This document shows positions 7,713-15,296 of a DNA stretch of 18,737 nucleotides, piece after piece. A program made the translations under genes and the position numbers. The stretch's first letter is position 1. Each line of letters starts with the position of its first letter. The stretch is from Thermodesulfobacteriota bacterium (GTDB lineage: Bacteria > Desulfobacterota > DSM-4660 > Desulfatiglandales > Desulfatiglandaceae), in NCBI GenBank assembly GCA_028278625.1, contig JANQDY010000231.1:1-18737 (forward strand), written 5' to 3'. The notes under the pieces were generated by a model. It saw nothing but the letters and a program-made list of their open reading frames with translations. It was not told where the DNA came from and searched no databases.

Positions 7713-7979
7713 GTTTATTCTGGTCGGTGCATGCGCGCTTGCGGCCCATGGTTATCCGCGGGCCACCATGGACATCGATATTTGGTTCATGCCCTCCCCC
7801 GCTAACGCCGCCGCTGTTATTCGAGCATTGCGCCGTTTCGGCGCGCGTTGCACAATCTGATCAAGGAAGACCCTCAGCAGGAGGGAACAGTTTTTCAGAT
7901 GGGAATCGCTCCGAGGCGAATTGGTATTCCACTTCATCCCACGTTTTTGAAACCGGTTAGCATGCCGCTGGATGAATGA
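7657..7979 (+). pseudogene. MNT-type nucleotidyltransferase, frameshifted and 3'-truncated
   Basis: The first 64 codons give a typical N-terminus of small nucleotidyltransferases: FILVGACALAAHGYPRATMD followed by IDIW, where the D-x-D pair would bind metal, and then RALRRFGA. The frame breaks in the CGCGCG stretch near 7845-7852 and stops as RCTI. Shifting the frame restores LHNLIKEDPQQEGTVFQMG and IAPRRI. The family then continues with a DIL(T)S(I)..VEF segment, but here the sequence departs into GIPLHPTFLKPVSMPLDE and stops at 7979. The C-terminal part is therefore lost as well. It is very unlikely to be active. Confidence 0.7.
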
Positions 7980-8002
7980 ATCGCGCCCTTTCTACAACTG
8001 CG

Positions 8003-8030
8003 TTGACATGATACTAAATCGTGATACTAT
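8003..8030 (+). promoter_or_regulatory. hicAB promoter
   Basis: TTGACA (8003-8008), a 16-base spacer and TACTAT (8025-8030) form a near-consensus sigma70-type promoter. The -10 box touches the first possible ATG (8031), so transcription should start at about 8037, at or next to the second in-frame ATG. The hicA message is then leaderless or nearly so. Confidence 0.6.
8009..8029. promoter_or_regulatory. Candidate HicB operator: direct repeat TGATACTA
   Basis: TGATACTA occurs at 8009-8016 and again at 8022-8029, 13 bases centre to centre, filling the promoter spacer and -10 box. HicB's C-terminal ribbon-helix-helix domain is the obvious candidate to bind here and repress. The repeat is seen directly; the binding is inferred. 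Confidence 0.45.
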
Positions 8031-8036
8031 ATGGTC

Positions 8037-8291
8037 ATGAATAAAAAACAACGCCGGACGCTGTCGAAAATATTTGCCAAGCCAGAACGATCCGATATTC
8101 CATGGAATGATATCGAGACCTTGCTTGTGGCACTTGGCGCTGAAATATCGGAAGCCCAAGGTTCTCGTGTAAGGGTTGCACTTAATGACGTGCGTGCTGT
8201 TTTTCACCGGCCCCATCCTCAGCGAATAACCAACAAAGCGTCTGTTAAATCCGTACGAAGATTCTTAATAGAATGGGGGGTGACACCATGA
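8037..8291 (+). CDS. hicA: HicA-family mRNA interferase toxin
   Basis: HicA toxins are small dsRBD-fold ribonucleases that cleave translated mRNA and are neutralised by HicB. This 84-residue product matches the longer HicA subfamily: SRVRVALNDVRAVFHRPHPQ with candidate catalytic His57 and His60, then KSVRRFLIEWGV at the C-terminus. The gene overlaps hicB by four bases (ATGA), so translation is coupled. I place the start at the second ATG (8037) because the -10 box ends at 8030. The frame is also open from 8031, which would add two residues. It looks full length and intact. Confidence 0.85.
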   Translation: MNKKQRRTLSKIFAKPERSDIPWNDIETLLVALGAEISEAQGSRVRVALNDVRAVFHRPHPQRITNKASVKSVRRFLIEWGVTP

Positions 8292-8635
8292 TGGAATATA
8301 AAGGATATTTTGGCAAAGTTGAATTTGACGATGACGCGAGTGTTTTTCATGGAGAAGTTATCAATTTAAGAGACGTCATTACCTTTCAAGGCGAAACCGT
8401 CACTGAACTCAAACAAGCGTTTCGGGATTCGGTGGATGATTATCTTGCTTTTTGCGCTGATCGCGGTGAGGAACCTGAAAAGCCATATTCCGGGAAATTC
8501 GTGGTACGTGTGGAACCCGAATTGCACAAAAACATCTCCGTGGAAGCGCGAAAAACGGGAAAGAGCTTAAATGTTTGGGTGAAGGACGCATTAACCAAGG
8601 CATTGAAAGACCCCTCCCAACATCAGGCTTCATAG
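8288..8635 (+). CDS. hicB: HicB-family antitoxin
   Basis: The 115-residue product starts at the ATG overlapping the hicA stop, with GGGGGGTG just upstream. An earlier in-frame ATG at 8273 is less well placed. The N-terminal half (YKGYFGKVEFDDDASVFHGE to VDDYLAFCADRGEEPEKPYS) is the partially degraded RNase H-like HicB fold that masks the toxin. The C-terminal half (FVVRVEPELHKNISVEARKT then SLNVWVKDALTKAL) is an Arc-type ribbon-helix-helix DNA-binding domain, which would repress the promoter at 8003-8030. Together with hicA it makes a complete toxin-antitoxin pair. Confidence 0.88.
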   Translation: MMEYKGYFGKVEFDDDASVFHGEVINLRDVITFQGETVTELKQAFRDSVDDYLAFCADRGEEPEKPYSGKFVVRVEPELHKNISVEARKTGKSLNVWVKDALTKALKDPSQHQAS

Positions 8636-8657
8636 GACCACAAAGAGGGGATATGCC

Positions 8658-9479
8658 ATGCCGTTTATTGACGTCCGTGATATACGGATGTATTACGAAA
8701 TTCATGGCAAAGGGCCACGGTTGCTTTACTTCAATGGGACCGGAGGGGATCTAAGGCGCAAGCCAGGTATCTTCGAATCCCCGCTCGCGGCCCACTTCGA
8801 AATCCTTGCCCATGACCAGCGTGGGCTTGGACAAACGGATCGCCCTGATATTCCCTACGCCATGGTAGATTACGCCATGGATGCCGACGCGCTCATGGAA
8901 GCCCTCGGTTGGGATTGTTGTAGCGTATTGGGCATTTCATTTGGCGGCATGGTTTCACAAGAATTTGCATTGCGCTACCCCCACCGAATTGAGCGACTGG
9001 TCCTTGCGTGCACAAGCAGCGGGGGAGCAGGTGGCGATTCATACCCCCTGCACGAGTTTGGCCGTTTGAGCCCGGCGGAACGAGCCACGCGCGTCATACC
9101 ACTCAGGGACACACGTTGTAACGAGGACTGGCAGAGAACCAACCCCAGGGAATACAAGGCGTTGGTGAATGAGATGCTGGCAGGCGCCATGGTCGGGGCG
9201 AATGAGCCCGGTCGGGCGGTTGGCGCACGCCGGCAGCTTGAAGCACGCATGGGGCATGATGTTTACGACCGACTGCCGAATCTTCAAATGCCCGTACTAA
9301 TTTGCGGTGGCCGCTATGACGGCATTTCTCCAACCGCCAATCTCGAAGCCATCCGGAAACAAGTACCACACGCTCACTTCGAATTATTTGAAGGCGGTCA
9401 TCTCTTTTTCCAACAGGATCCAAGGGCCTTTGAACGGATTGCCGCATTTCTGCTGGGGAAGCTCCAGGATGCATCTTGA
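8658..9479 (+). CDS. Alpha/beta-fold hydrolase
   Basis: The 273-residue protein has the alpha/beta hydrolase layout: an oxyanion-loop segment (YFNGTGGDLR, about residues 24-33), HDQRGLGQTDRP (52-63), the nucleophile elbow GISFGGM with Ser94, an acid at Asp221 (CGGRYDGISP) and His248 (EGGHLFF). Family members include 3-oxoadipate enol-lactonases, esterases and C-C hydrolases; the substrate cannot be decided. There is no signal peptide, so it is cytoplasmic. AGAGGGG precedes the ATG. It starts 22 bases after hicB and may be read through from that promoter, though it has no obvious role in the toxin-antitoxin pair. Confidence 0.85.
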   Translation: MPFIDVRDIRMYYEIHGKGPRLLYFNGTGGDLRRKPGIFESPLAAHFEILAHDQRGLGQTDRPDIPYAMVDYAMDADALMEALGWDCCSVLGISFGGMVSQEFALRYPHRIERLVLACTSSGGAGGDSYPLHEFGRLSPAERATRVIPLRDTRCNEDWQRTNPREYKALVNEMLAGAMVGANEPGRAVGARRQLEARMGHDVYDRLPNLQMPVLICGGRYDGISPTANLEAIRKQVPHAHFELFEGGHLFFQQDPRAFERIAAFLLGKLQDAS

Positions 9480-9544
9480 AAACGTATTGGCGTTATTCGT
9501 CTTTTTTCATCTTGTATTCCCTTGCTCAGGATTGAGGTATTGGA

Positions 9545-10291
9545 ATGTTGGTTGACGCGCACGTGCATATGGACAGGTATGGCGATCGCCTGAGCGAGGC
9601 CATAAGACAAATGGAACATCATCAGATGCTCACGGTAGCGGTGTCCATGGATATTCCATCCTACCTGCGAACCGTAGAGATTTCAGCCAATTGCGACTAT
9701 TTGATACCCAGTTTTGGCGTTCATCCATGGAAAGCGGAACGGTATGCAGATCGCCTTGGTGAGCTCGACAGCTACCTGAAGGATACCCCGCTGATCGGAG
9801 AAGCCGGGCTGGACTTCTTCTGGGTGACGGACACCAAGAAGCATGCTGCCCAGAGAATCGTCTTCGAATACCAATGCCATTGGGCGCAACGGCTGTCAAA
9901 GCCCATGAATTTGCACACGAAAGGAGCGGAACGGGAAGTCGTTGATACTCTTCGAAGGTTTCGCATTAGAAAATCTATTATTCACTGGTACTCCGGTCCA
10001 CTTAATCTTATCGAACCGTACCTATCCTTGGGCTGCTATTTTACAATTGGCGTAGAGGTCTTGATTTCCGATTCAATTGAAGAGATTGCGAAAGAAATTC
10101 CAATTGATCGTCTGTTGCTTGAGACGGACAATCCTGACGGCTATAAATGGCTTACCAAGCAGGAAGGAATGCCGGCGCTATTGATAAAAGTGCTGGAAAA
10201 GGTGGCGTTCCTCAGAAGAATGGACAAATTGGAACTTGAGAATCACCTGGCTCGGAATTGGAGGGACTTTGCGCAAGGGATCGTATATTAA
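9545..10291 (+). CDS. TatD-family metal-dependent hydrolase
   Basis: The 248-residue product is a TIM-barrel amidohydrolase of the TatD family, whose members act as metal-dependent DNases or nucleases. Metal ligands are visible in order: His6 and His8 (DAHVH), Glu86 (IGEAGLD), His124 (NLHTKGAE), His147 (IIHWYSG) and Asp195 (LLETDNPDG). The length is slightly below the usual 255-265 residues, and all ligands are present. The ribosome site is modest (GAGGT eight bases before the ATG). It lies 65 bases after the alpha/beta hydrolase on the same strand and converges with the NUDIX gene downstream. Confidence 0.85.
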   Translation: MLVDAHVHMDRYGDRLSEAIRQMEHHQMLTVAVSMDIPSYLRTVEISANCDYLIPSFGVHPWKAERYADRLGELDSYLKDTPLIGEAGLDFFWVTDTKKHAAQRIVFEYQCHWAQRLSKPMNLHTKGAEREVVDTLRRFRIRKSIIHWYSGPLNLIEPYLSLGCYFTIGVEVLISDSIEEIAKEIPIDRLLLETDNPDGYKWLTKQEGMPALLIKVLEKVAFLRRMDKLELENHLARNWRDFAQGIVY

Positions 10292-10322
10292 TCACGAATA
10301 AAAATCGCATACAGGGAATGCT

Positions 10323-10784
10323 CTAGGCAGTAAGACCCACTTTCTTAAACAATCCCCGGGTGGTTGAACTTATTGGGAAATCGGTGAGGTTTTTGGTTGG
10401 AACCCATTTGGCATCCAGGGCATCGTCGCCGGCTTTTAACCGGCCGGCCTCATAATCGGCCATGAAATCGACGATGACGTAATGAAATCGGATCCCCTCT
10501 TGTGCATCCTTCTGAATCAGATCAAAAGTATCCACCGGTTCCCGTGCACGAACAATAATCCCGGTCTCCTCCAGAACCTCACGTTCGGCCGCTTTTTTAA
10601 GTGGCTCACCCAGTCGCACACTTCCCCCCGGGACCGTCCATTCCCCCATTGAAGGCGGTTTCCCGCGCCGAATCAAAAGAACGGCGCCGTCCTTTACGAC
10701 CACACATCCCACACCGACTCTCGGCCCGTCGGGATATTCATTGCTCTCGCCGGTATTCCGGCGCGGTGTGCCGCCCATTATCAC
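10323..10784 (-). CDS. NUDIX hydrolase, ADP-ribose pyrophosphatase-like
   Basis: A complete Nudix box is present: G54-x5-E60-x7-R68-E69-V70-x-E72-E73-x-G75, within GGSVRLGEPLKKAAEREVLE then ETG. This enzyme class cleaves nucleoside diphosphates linked to another group, such as ADP-ribose or NADH, using Mg. The GTG start at 10784 overlaps the stop of the preceding DUF6506 gene (GTGA), so translation is coupled; an ATG two codons later is an alternative. It is the last gene of the acetoin-type operon. An NAD-linked housekeeping role beside an NADH-producing complex and an AcoX-type NAD kinase is attractive but only inferred. The substrate is unknown. Confidence 0.85.
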   Translation of the reverse strand: MIMGGTPRRNTGESNEYPDGPRVGVGCVVVKDGAVLLIRRGKPPSMGEWTVPGGSVRLGEPLKKAAEREVLEETGIIVRAREPVDTFDLIQKDAQEGIRFHYVIVDFMADYEAGRLKAGDDALDAKWVPTKNLTDFPISSTTRGLFKKVGLTA

Positions 10785-11086
10785 CCGAAAATGGCGTCGC
10801 CGCTCTGATTGCCGAGCCCCGGGTGGATATCAAACCGCACCACCCCTACCGGGATCTTCCCTTCCACGGCCTCCACAATCCTGGCCACCCCCGCATTGCC
10901 GAAACCGCCGCACAATTCAATGGCCTGAATCCCTTCCTTCACCAGATCAGCCGCCAATCCGGCAGCGGCCTCGTAGTCCTTGGCGGCCACCGACAGAAGC
11001 TCCACCTGAGGTGTCCTAACCCATCCCCTGTGTTGGGTCGGGTCTCCCTCGGGGGCCACGAAAATGAATGCTGCTTTTAATGCCAT
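10781..11086 (-). CDS. DUF6506-family protein
   Basis: The 101-residue product matches a short conserved family I recognise as DUF6506. It begins MALKAAFIFVAPEGDP, has a central AIELCGGFGNAGVARIVEAV and ends with VGVVRFDIHPGLGNQSGD. The Gly-rich loop and the HPG motif suggest a ligand- or phosphate-binding fold, but no activity is established. AAGGAGG precedes the ATG at a good distance. It follows the Lin0512-family gene by 27 bases and overlaps the NUDIX gene by four bases, so it is clearly a member of the operon. A role in complex maturation or in metabolite sensing is speculation. Confidence 0.75.
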   Translation of the reverse strand: MALKAAFIFVAPEGDPTQHRGWVRTPQVELLSVAAKDYEAAAGLAADLVKEGIQAIELCGGFGNAGVARIVEAVEGKIPVGVVRFDIHPGLGNQSGDAIFG

Positions 11087-11113
11087 TTAACTTCCCTCCT
11101 TATGATAGATGAA

Positions 11114-11476
11114 CTACTGTTCGACTGATACCGTCACCGAGGCGTTGGCCACCATGATCCGGTCGCATTCGGGGCCGAACCGGTCCACGCAAAGCCCCTG
11201 GGTTTCCATCCCCCCCAAAACGGCACGGGCCGTTACCTGCCCGATGGGCGCCATTTCTTTTACCTGATCCAATTTCACTTCCGAAGGTCTGGGCGTGGCC
11301 ACGAGGATATCCACGCGGACCGCATCCAGTTTTTCCATGCCGAGAATCTCAACCAGGCCGCACAGACAGCTCCTTGAGATGGCGTCTTTCACGGCCCGGC
11401 ACGCTGCTTCGGTAACGTCTTCCCCGTGAAGATCAACCCCTGTTCCCAATTCCACGATATACCGTTTAAGCCCCAT
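11114..11476 (-). CDS. Lin0512-family protein
   Basis: The 120-residue product matches the Lin0512 family, which is about 115 residues long and has no known function. It starts KRYIVELGTGVDLHGEDVTE, then AACRAVKDAISRSCLCGL, and ends with conserved-looking CDRIMVANASVTV. Several Cys residues (C37, C39, C96, C104) are notable. It starts 15 bases after the E3 stop with GGGAGAA as ribosome site and precedes DUF6506 by 27 bases. Its position inside a 2-oxoacid-dehydrogenase-type operon suggests a linked metabolic role, but no reaction can be assigned. Confidence 0.75.
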   Translation of the reverse strand: MGLKRYIVELGTGVDLHGEDVTEAACRAVKDAISRSCLCGLVEILGMEKLDAVRVDILVATPRPSEVKLDQVKEMAPIGQVTARAVLGGMETQGLCVDRFGPECDRIMVANASVTVSVEQ

Positions 11477-11491
11477 TATCTTCTCCCTGTT

Positions 11492-12871
11492 TCAAGACCG
11501 TTTCGGCAAATAAAGGGCCCAGTTTCGCGCGTCCCGGGCCGCATCCACGACACTTTCCGAAAAAGTGGGATGCACCCGGATACTGTTGGCCAGTTCATTG
11601 ACGGTCGCCTCAAGCTGCATGGCCATGACCGCCTCACCCACCAATTCCGTGGCATTGGTCCCGACAATGTGCACTCCCAGGATTGCTCCGAACTTGGCGT
11701 CCGTTACCACCTTCACGGCGCCTGCCATTTCACCACGGGCCATGGCCAGTCCGTTAATGGTGTATGGGAAATCCCCCACTTCCACATCAAGATCCCGGTC
11801 CTCGGCCGCCTCCTCCGAAAGGCCGACTGCACCCACCTGCGGCATAGACCAAATCCCCCGGGGAATCAGGTGGTGAGGATATTGCTTCACCCTACCCATG
11901 GCGTTTTCAGCAGCCACAACCGCCATGGAACTGGCCGCATGGCTCAACATCCACCCGCCTGTTGCGTCCCCAATGGCATAGATGCCTTTGGCGGTGGTTT
12001 CGAGCCTGTCGTCGATGCGAATGCCGCCTTCCTCCTTTACTGAAACACCGGCCGCCTCAAGTCCCAAGCGTGCGGTGTTCGGTTTTCGGGCGGAAATAAG
12101 CACCCTGCTGACGGTCACGCGCTTTTCCTTGGTCCCCTTGAGGATACAGTCGTAGCCACCCTTCGATCTCTGCAACTTTTCTAGGGTTTGGCGTGTCAAA
12201 ATCTCCACGCCCTCTTCTCTCAGGGCCTGAGCGATTCTCTGGCTCGTATCGCCGTCCTCCATGGGCAGAAGGCGTCTGGAATCCGTGATGAGATGGACCT
12301 TGCATCCGAATGCCGAAAGCAGGGAGGCCATCTCCACCTCTATGGGGCCGGCCAGGCCCCAGATCAGTACGGAATCGGGCAACGCAGTGCTGTCAAACAC
12401 CTGATCCGTGGTCAGCGCCGCATCTTCAATGCCGGGAACGTTGGGAATATCCAGAACACTTCCGGTGGCGAGGATAAGGGCTTTACCCTCATAGGTTTGG
12501 TCCTCCACCCGAATCTCCCGTGGGCCGGTCAAAACCGCCCTTCCGGTGATGACGGTGACCCCGTTGTTTCCCAGAAGCCCTCCCATGCCCATGCGGATAT
12601 CGTTGGCCACGCCGGTTTTCCTGGCCACAATTGCCGACAGATCCAGGCCTTCCACCCTCGCCTTTATGCCGAATTCCTCGGCTGTTTTTATTCCCTGAAG
12701 TAATCGGGCCGCCCGGAGCCATACCTTGCTGGGGATACACCCTCGGTTGACACAGGTCCCGCCGATATCCGCCGCTTCCACCAGGGCCACCTTGCCGCCC
12801 AGTTGCGATGCGCGAATGGCCGCGGCGTAACCGCCCGGGCCGCCGCCGATGACGATGACATCGTAGTTCAT
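11492..12871 (-). CDS. lpdA: Dihydrolipoyl dehydrogenase (E3)
   Basis: The 459-residue flavoprotein reoxidises the dihydrolipoyl arm of E2 and passes electrons to NAD. The FAD-binding GGGPGG lies at residues 9-14. The redox-active pair is Cys40 and Cys45 (GGTCVNRGCIPSK), and the C-terminal dimer-interface base is His434 with Glu439 (HPTFSES). The FAD-site segment AIGDATGG is present. All catalytic parts are intact and the length is normal. The ATG lies 14 bases after the E2 stop, with AGAGGTG as ribosome site. Being encoded with its own E1 and E2 suggests a dedicated E3 rather than the shared housekeeping one. Confidence 0.93.
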   Translation of the reverse strand: MNYDVIVIGGGPGGYAAAIRASQLGGKVALVEAADIGGTCVNRGCIPSKVWLRAARLLQGIKTAEEFGIKARVEGLDLSAIVARKTGVANDIRMGMGGLLGNNGVTVITGRAVLTGPREIRVEDQTYEGKALILATGSVLDIPNVPGIEDAALTTDQVFDSTALPDSVLIWGLAGPIEVEMASLLSAFGCKVHLITDSRRLLPMEDGDTSQRIAQALREEGVEILTRQTLEKLQRSKGGYDCILKGTKEKRVTVSRVLISARKPNTARLGLEAAGVSVKEEGGIRIDDRLETTAKGIYAIGDATGGWMLSHAASSMAVVAAENAMGRVKQYPHHLIPRGIWSMPQVGAVGLSEEAAEDRDLDVEVGDFPYTINGLAMARGEMAGAVKVVTDAKFGAILGVHIVGTNATELVGEAVMAMQLEATVNELANSIRVHPTFSESVVDAARDARNWALYLPKRS

Positions 12872-12885
12872 GAAAACACCTCTTT

Positions 12886-14214
12886 TCAGCTCATGATCAA
12901 ATTGGGATGTTCAAGGTACCGGGCCACGGTTTCCAGAAACGCATTGGCCGGGGCCCCGTCCACCACCCGGTGATCAAAGGTCAAACTCAAAAACATCATG
13001 GAACGGATGGCGATCTCTCCATTGTGGACAGCCGGCTTTTCCTTGACCCGGCCCACGCCCAGGATGCCGGTCTCAGGCGGTTTCAGGATCGGGGTAAAAC
13101 CGTCCACCTGAAACATCCCCACGTTGGTGATGGTAAAGGTGCCGCCGGTCACGTCGTCCATGGTGAGGTTCCCTTCCCTGGCCTTGCCGGCCAGGACCCT
13201 CGCCTCTTTGGCGATCTGAAGCAGACCCTTCTTGTCGGCATTTCTGAGCACCGGCACGATGAGCCCGTCCGGCAGGGCCACCGCAATGCCCATATGGACC
13301 GAATCGTGAAGCAGGATCTCATCCTCCACCAAAGTGGTGTTCATGATGGGATAGCGCTTAAGGGCCCGGGATACGGCCAATATGATAATGTCGTTATAGG
13401 AAATCCTGACGTTTTCATCCTTTTGATACTCCTTCCGAACCACATCCCGGAATTGGACCATGGCGGTGACATCCACTTCGGTAAAGGTGGTCAACTGGGC
13501 CGTCTGCTGAAGGGATGCATACATGTTGTCGGCCACCGCCTTTCGCATGCCGGTAAAAGGAATGCTTTTCGGCGGAGCGGCTTCTTCCCCGGCATCTTCA
13601 CGGCTCAGGGCTTTCGTTACATCGGCCTGGGTGATCTTTCCCCCTTCACCGGTTCCCGTAAAGGTCGTGATATCGAGGCCCGCCTGTTTGGCCATCTCAA
13701 GGGCCAGGGGTGTGATTTTGGGCGGGGGCGGACCTTCCTCGTGGTATCGGGTCACATCATTTTCGGTGACGCGCCCGCCAGGACCGGACCCTTCAACCAG
13801 AGAGAGATCGATGTCCAGTTCCTTTGCCAGACGCCTGGCAGCCGGTGTTGCCGGAACAAAGGCTTTTGCTTTTTCCGGCGCTTCGGCAGTCTTGGCGACG
13901 GCTTCCTTGGATGGTCCTGCCGCATCTTCGGGAACTTCCCCCATTTCTATCCCTTCAATCCGTTCCGCTGCTTCCCCGGGTTCGGTGATGATGGCCACTA
14001 TGGTGCCGGTCTTCACCACGGTTCCCGTGGGAACGACAATCTGAAAAAGTATGCCGTCGGCCAGGGACTCAACCACGTTGGTGATTTTTTCCGTTTCCAC
14101 TTCAAACAGGTCCTGCCCTTTTTTCACCGGATCACCTTCATTGACGAGCCAACTGACGATTTTCCCCTCTTTCATTGTGAGCCCCCATTTGGGCATGGTG
14201 ACTTGGACTGGCAC
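12886..14214 (-). CDS. acoC: Dihydrolipoamide acyltransferase (E2), acetoin-dehydrogenase type, with two E3-binding domains
   Basis: This is the 442-residue E2 core of the complex. One lipoyl domain occupies about residues 1-80 with the lipoylated Lys43 (VETEKIT). It is followed by an Ala/Glu/Pro-rich linker, then two peripheral-subunit-binding domains in tandem: residues about 121-157 (PAARRLAKELDIDLSLVEGS) and about 167-203 (ITPLALEMAKQAGLDITTFT). The acyltransferase domain runs from about 216 to the end with the DHRVVDGA catalytic motif. Most E2 proteins have a single binding domain. The start is GTG at 14214, with AAAGGAGG eight bases before it; an ATG six codons later would cut the lipoyl fold. 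Acetoin as the substrate is inferred from AcoX in the operon and E1 size. Other short 2-oxoacids remain possible. Confidence 0.9.
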   Translation of the reverse strand: MPVQVTMPKWGLTMKEGKIVSWLVNEGDPVKKGQDLFEVETEKITNVVESLADGILFQIVVPTGTVVKTGTIVAIITEPGEAAERIEGIEMGEVPEDAAGPSKEAVAKTAEAPEKAKAFVPATPAARRLAKELDIDLSLVEGSGPGGRVTENDVTRYHEEGPPPPKITPLALEMAKQAGLDITTFTGTGEGGKITQADVTKALSREDAGEEAAPPKSIPFTGMRKAVADNMYASLQQTAQLTTFTEVDVTAMVQFRDVVRKEYQKDENVRISYNDIIILAVSRALKRYPIMNTTLVEDEILLHDSVHMGIAVALPDGLIVPVLRNADKKGLLQIAKEARVLAGKAREGNLTMDDVTGGTFTITNVGMFQVDGFTPILKPPETGILGVGRVKEKPAVHNGEIAIRSMMFLSLTFDHRVVDGAPANAFLETVARYLEHPNLIMS

Positions 14215-14318
14215 GTTGCACTTCCTCCTTTAATGGTGTTTCCTTTTTCCAAGAGCGCGGCGCGGAACCGATCAAACAGCTTCACCGCACATGCAAAGGT
14301 TCTGATATCCTAAGACGG

Positions 14319-15296
14319 CTACCCAACGACCTCCTTGACAGCCTGAACGATTTGCGCCTCATCGGGGAGCATTGCATCCTCCAGGGGCGGGCTGAAAGGG
14401 ATCACCGTATCCGGTGCGGCAACGGTCTTTATGGGCGCATCCATATAGTCAAAGGAACTCTCAACGAGGCTCTTGATGACCAATGATGCGACGCCCGCCG
14501 ACTCGTAGGCCTCCTGAATCACCACCGCCTTGTGAGTCTTTTGCACCGATGCGGCCATTGTGTCGTGGTCCAGGGGCGACAGGGTCCTCAAATCAACCAC
14601 CTCCGCATTGATACCGTCTCCGGCCAGGATCTCGGCCGCCGCAAGGGTTTTTTGGAGCATCAGGGAGTAGCTGATGAGGGTGATGTCCGACCCTTCTTTC
14701 TTTACATCAGCCTTGCCCAGGGGAATCACGTATTCCTCTTCAGGAACCTCCCCTTCAGCGCCGTAAAGGACTTTGTGTTCAACATACAGCACCGGATTGT
14801 TGTCCCGCAAGGCTGCCGTCAAAAGGCCCTTGGCATCGTAAGGGGTGCCTGGCATCACCACCTTCAGCCCCGGCACTTGGGTGAACCAGCCTTCCAGGGA
14901 CTGGGAGTGCTGGCCGGCGGCACGGATCCATCCGCCGCAGGTGGTCCGCACCACCAGAGGGAGTTTTTCCACCTGCCCGCCGCACATATACCGCACTTTC
15001 GGGGCCTGATTGGTCAGGTAATCCATGCAAACCGGTGTAAAATCGATAAACATTAGTTCCGGTACGGGCCGCAACCCCATGAGGGCCGAACCCAGGGCCG
15101 CCCCCATAATGCCCGACTCCGAGATGGGTGTATCCCGAACCCGGTCTTCACCGAACTCATCCAAAAGGCCCGCGGTGACGCCAAAACAGCCGCCGAAAAC
15201 GCCCACGTCTTCTCCCAGGATGAACACCTTTTCATCCAGGGTCATCTCCTGCCTCAATGCTTCACGAATGGCTTCCTGATAAGTGATTGTTCGCAT
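14319..15296 (-). CDS. acoB: E1 beta subunit, acetoin/2-oxoacid dehydrogenase
   Basis: The 325-residue product is the transketolase-like beta subunit that pairs with E1 alpha to form the thiamin diphosphate active site. It has LGEDVGVFGGCFGVT near residues 27-41, the cofactor-activating Glu in DTPISESG, and the conserved QHSQSLEGWF loop. The C-terminal transketolase domain (INAEVVDLRTLSPLD) is complete. Its ATG shares one base with the E1 alpha stop (TAATG), so the two subunits are translationally coupled, as expected for a one-to-one heterotetramer. A 104-base gap separates it from E2. Confidence 0.92.
   Translation of the reverse strand: MRTITYQEAIREALRQEMTLDEKVFILGEDVGVFGGCFGVTAGLLDEFGEDRVRDTPISESGIMGAALGSALMGLRPVPELMFIDFTPVCMDYLTNQAPKVRYMCGGQVEKLPLVVRTTCGGWIRAAGQHSQSLEGWFTQVPGLKVVMPGTPYDAKGLLTAALRDNNPVLYVEHKVLYGAEGEVPEEEYVIPLGKADVKKEGSDITLISYSLMLQKTLAAAEILAGDGINAEVVDLRTLSPLDHDTMAASVQKTHKAVVIQEAYESAGVASLVIKSLVESSFDYMDAPIKTVAAPDTVIPFSPPLEDAMLPDEAQIVQAVKEVVG

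Noticed and set aside
11426..12043. A 205-codon plus-strand ORF antisense to E3 and Lin0512.
   Set aside because: It is the shadow of two intact minus-strand genes and spans their boundary.
12907..14313. A 468-codon plus-strand ORF antisense to the E2 gene.
   Set aside because: It is the shadow of a GC-rich gene. E2 on the minus strand has full domain structure, catalytic motif and ribosome site; the antisense product shows no family features.
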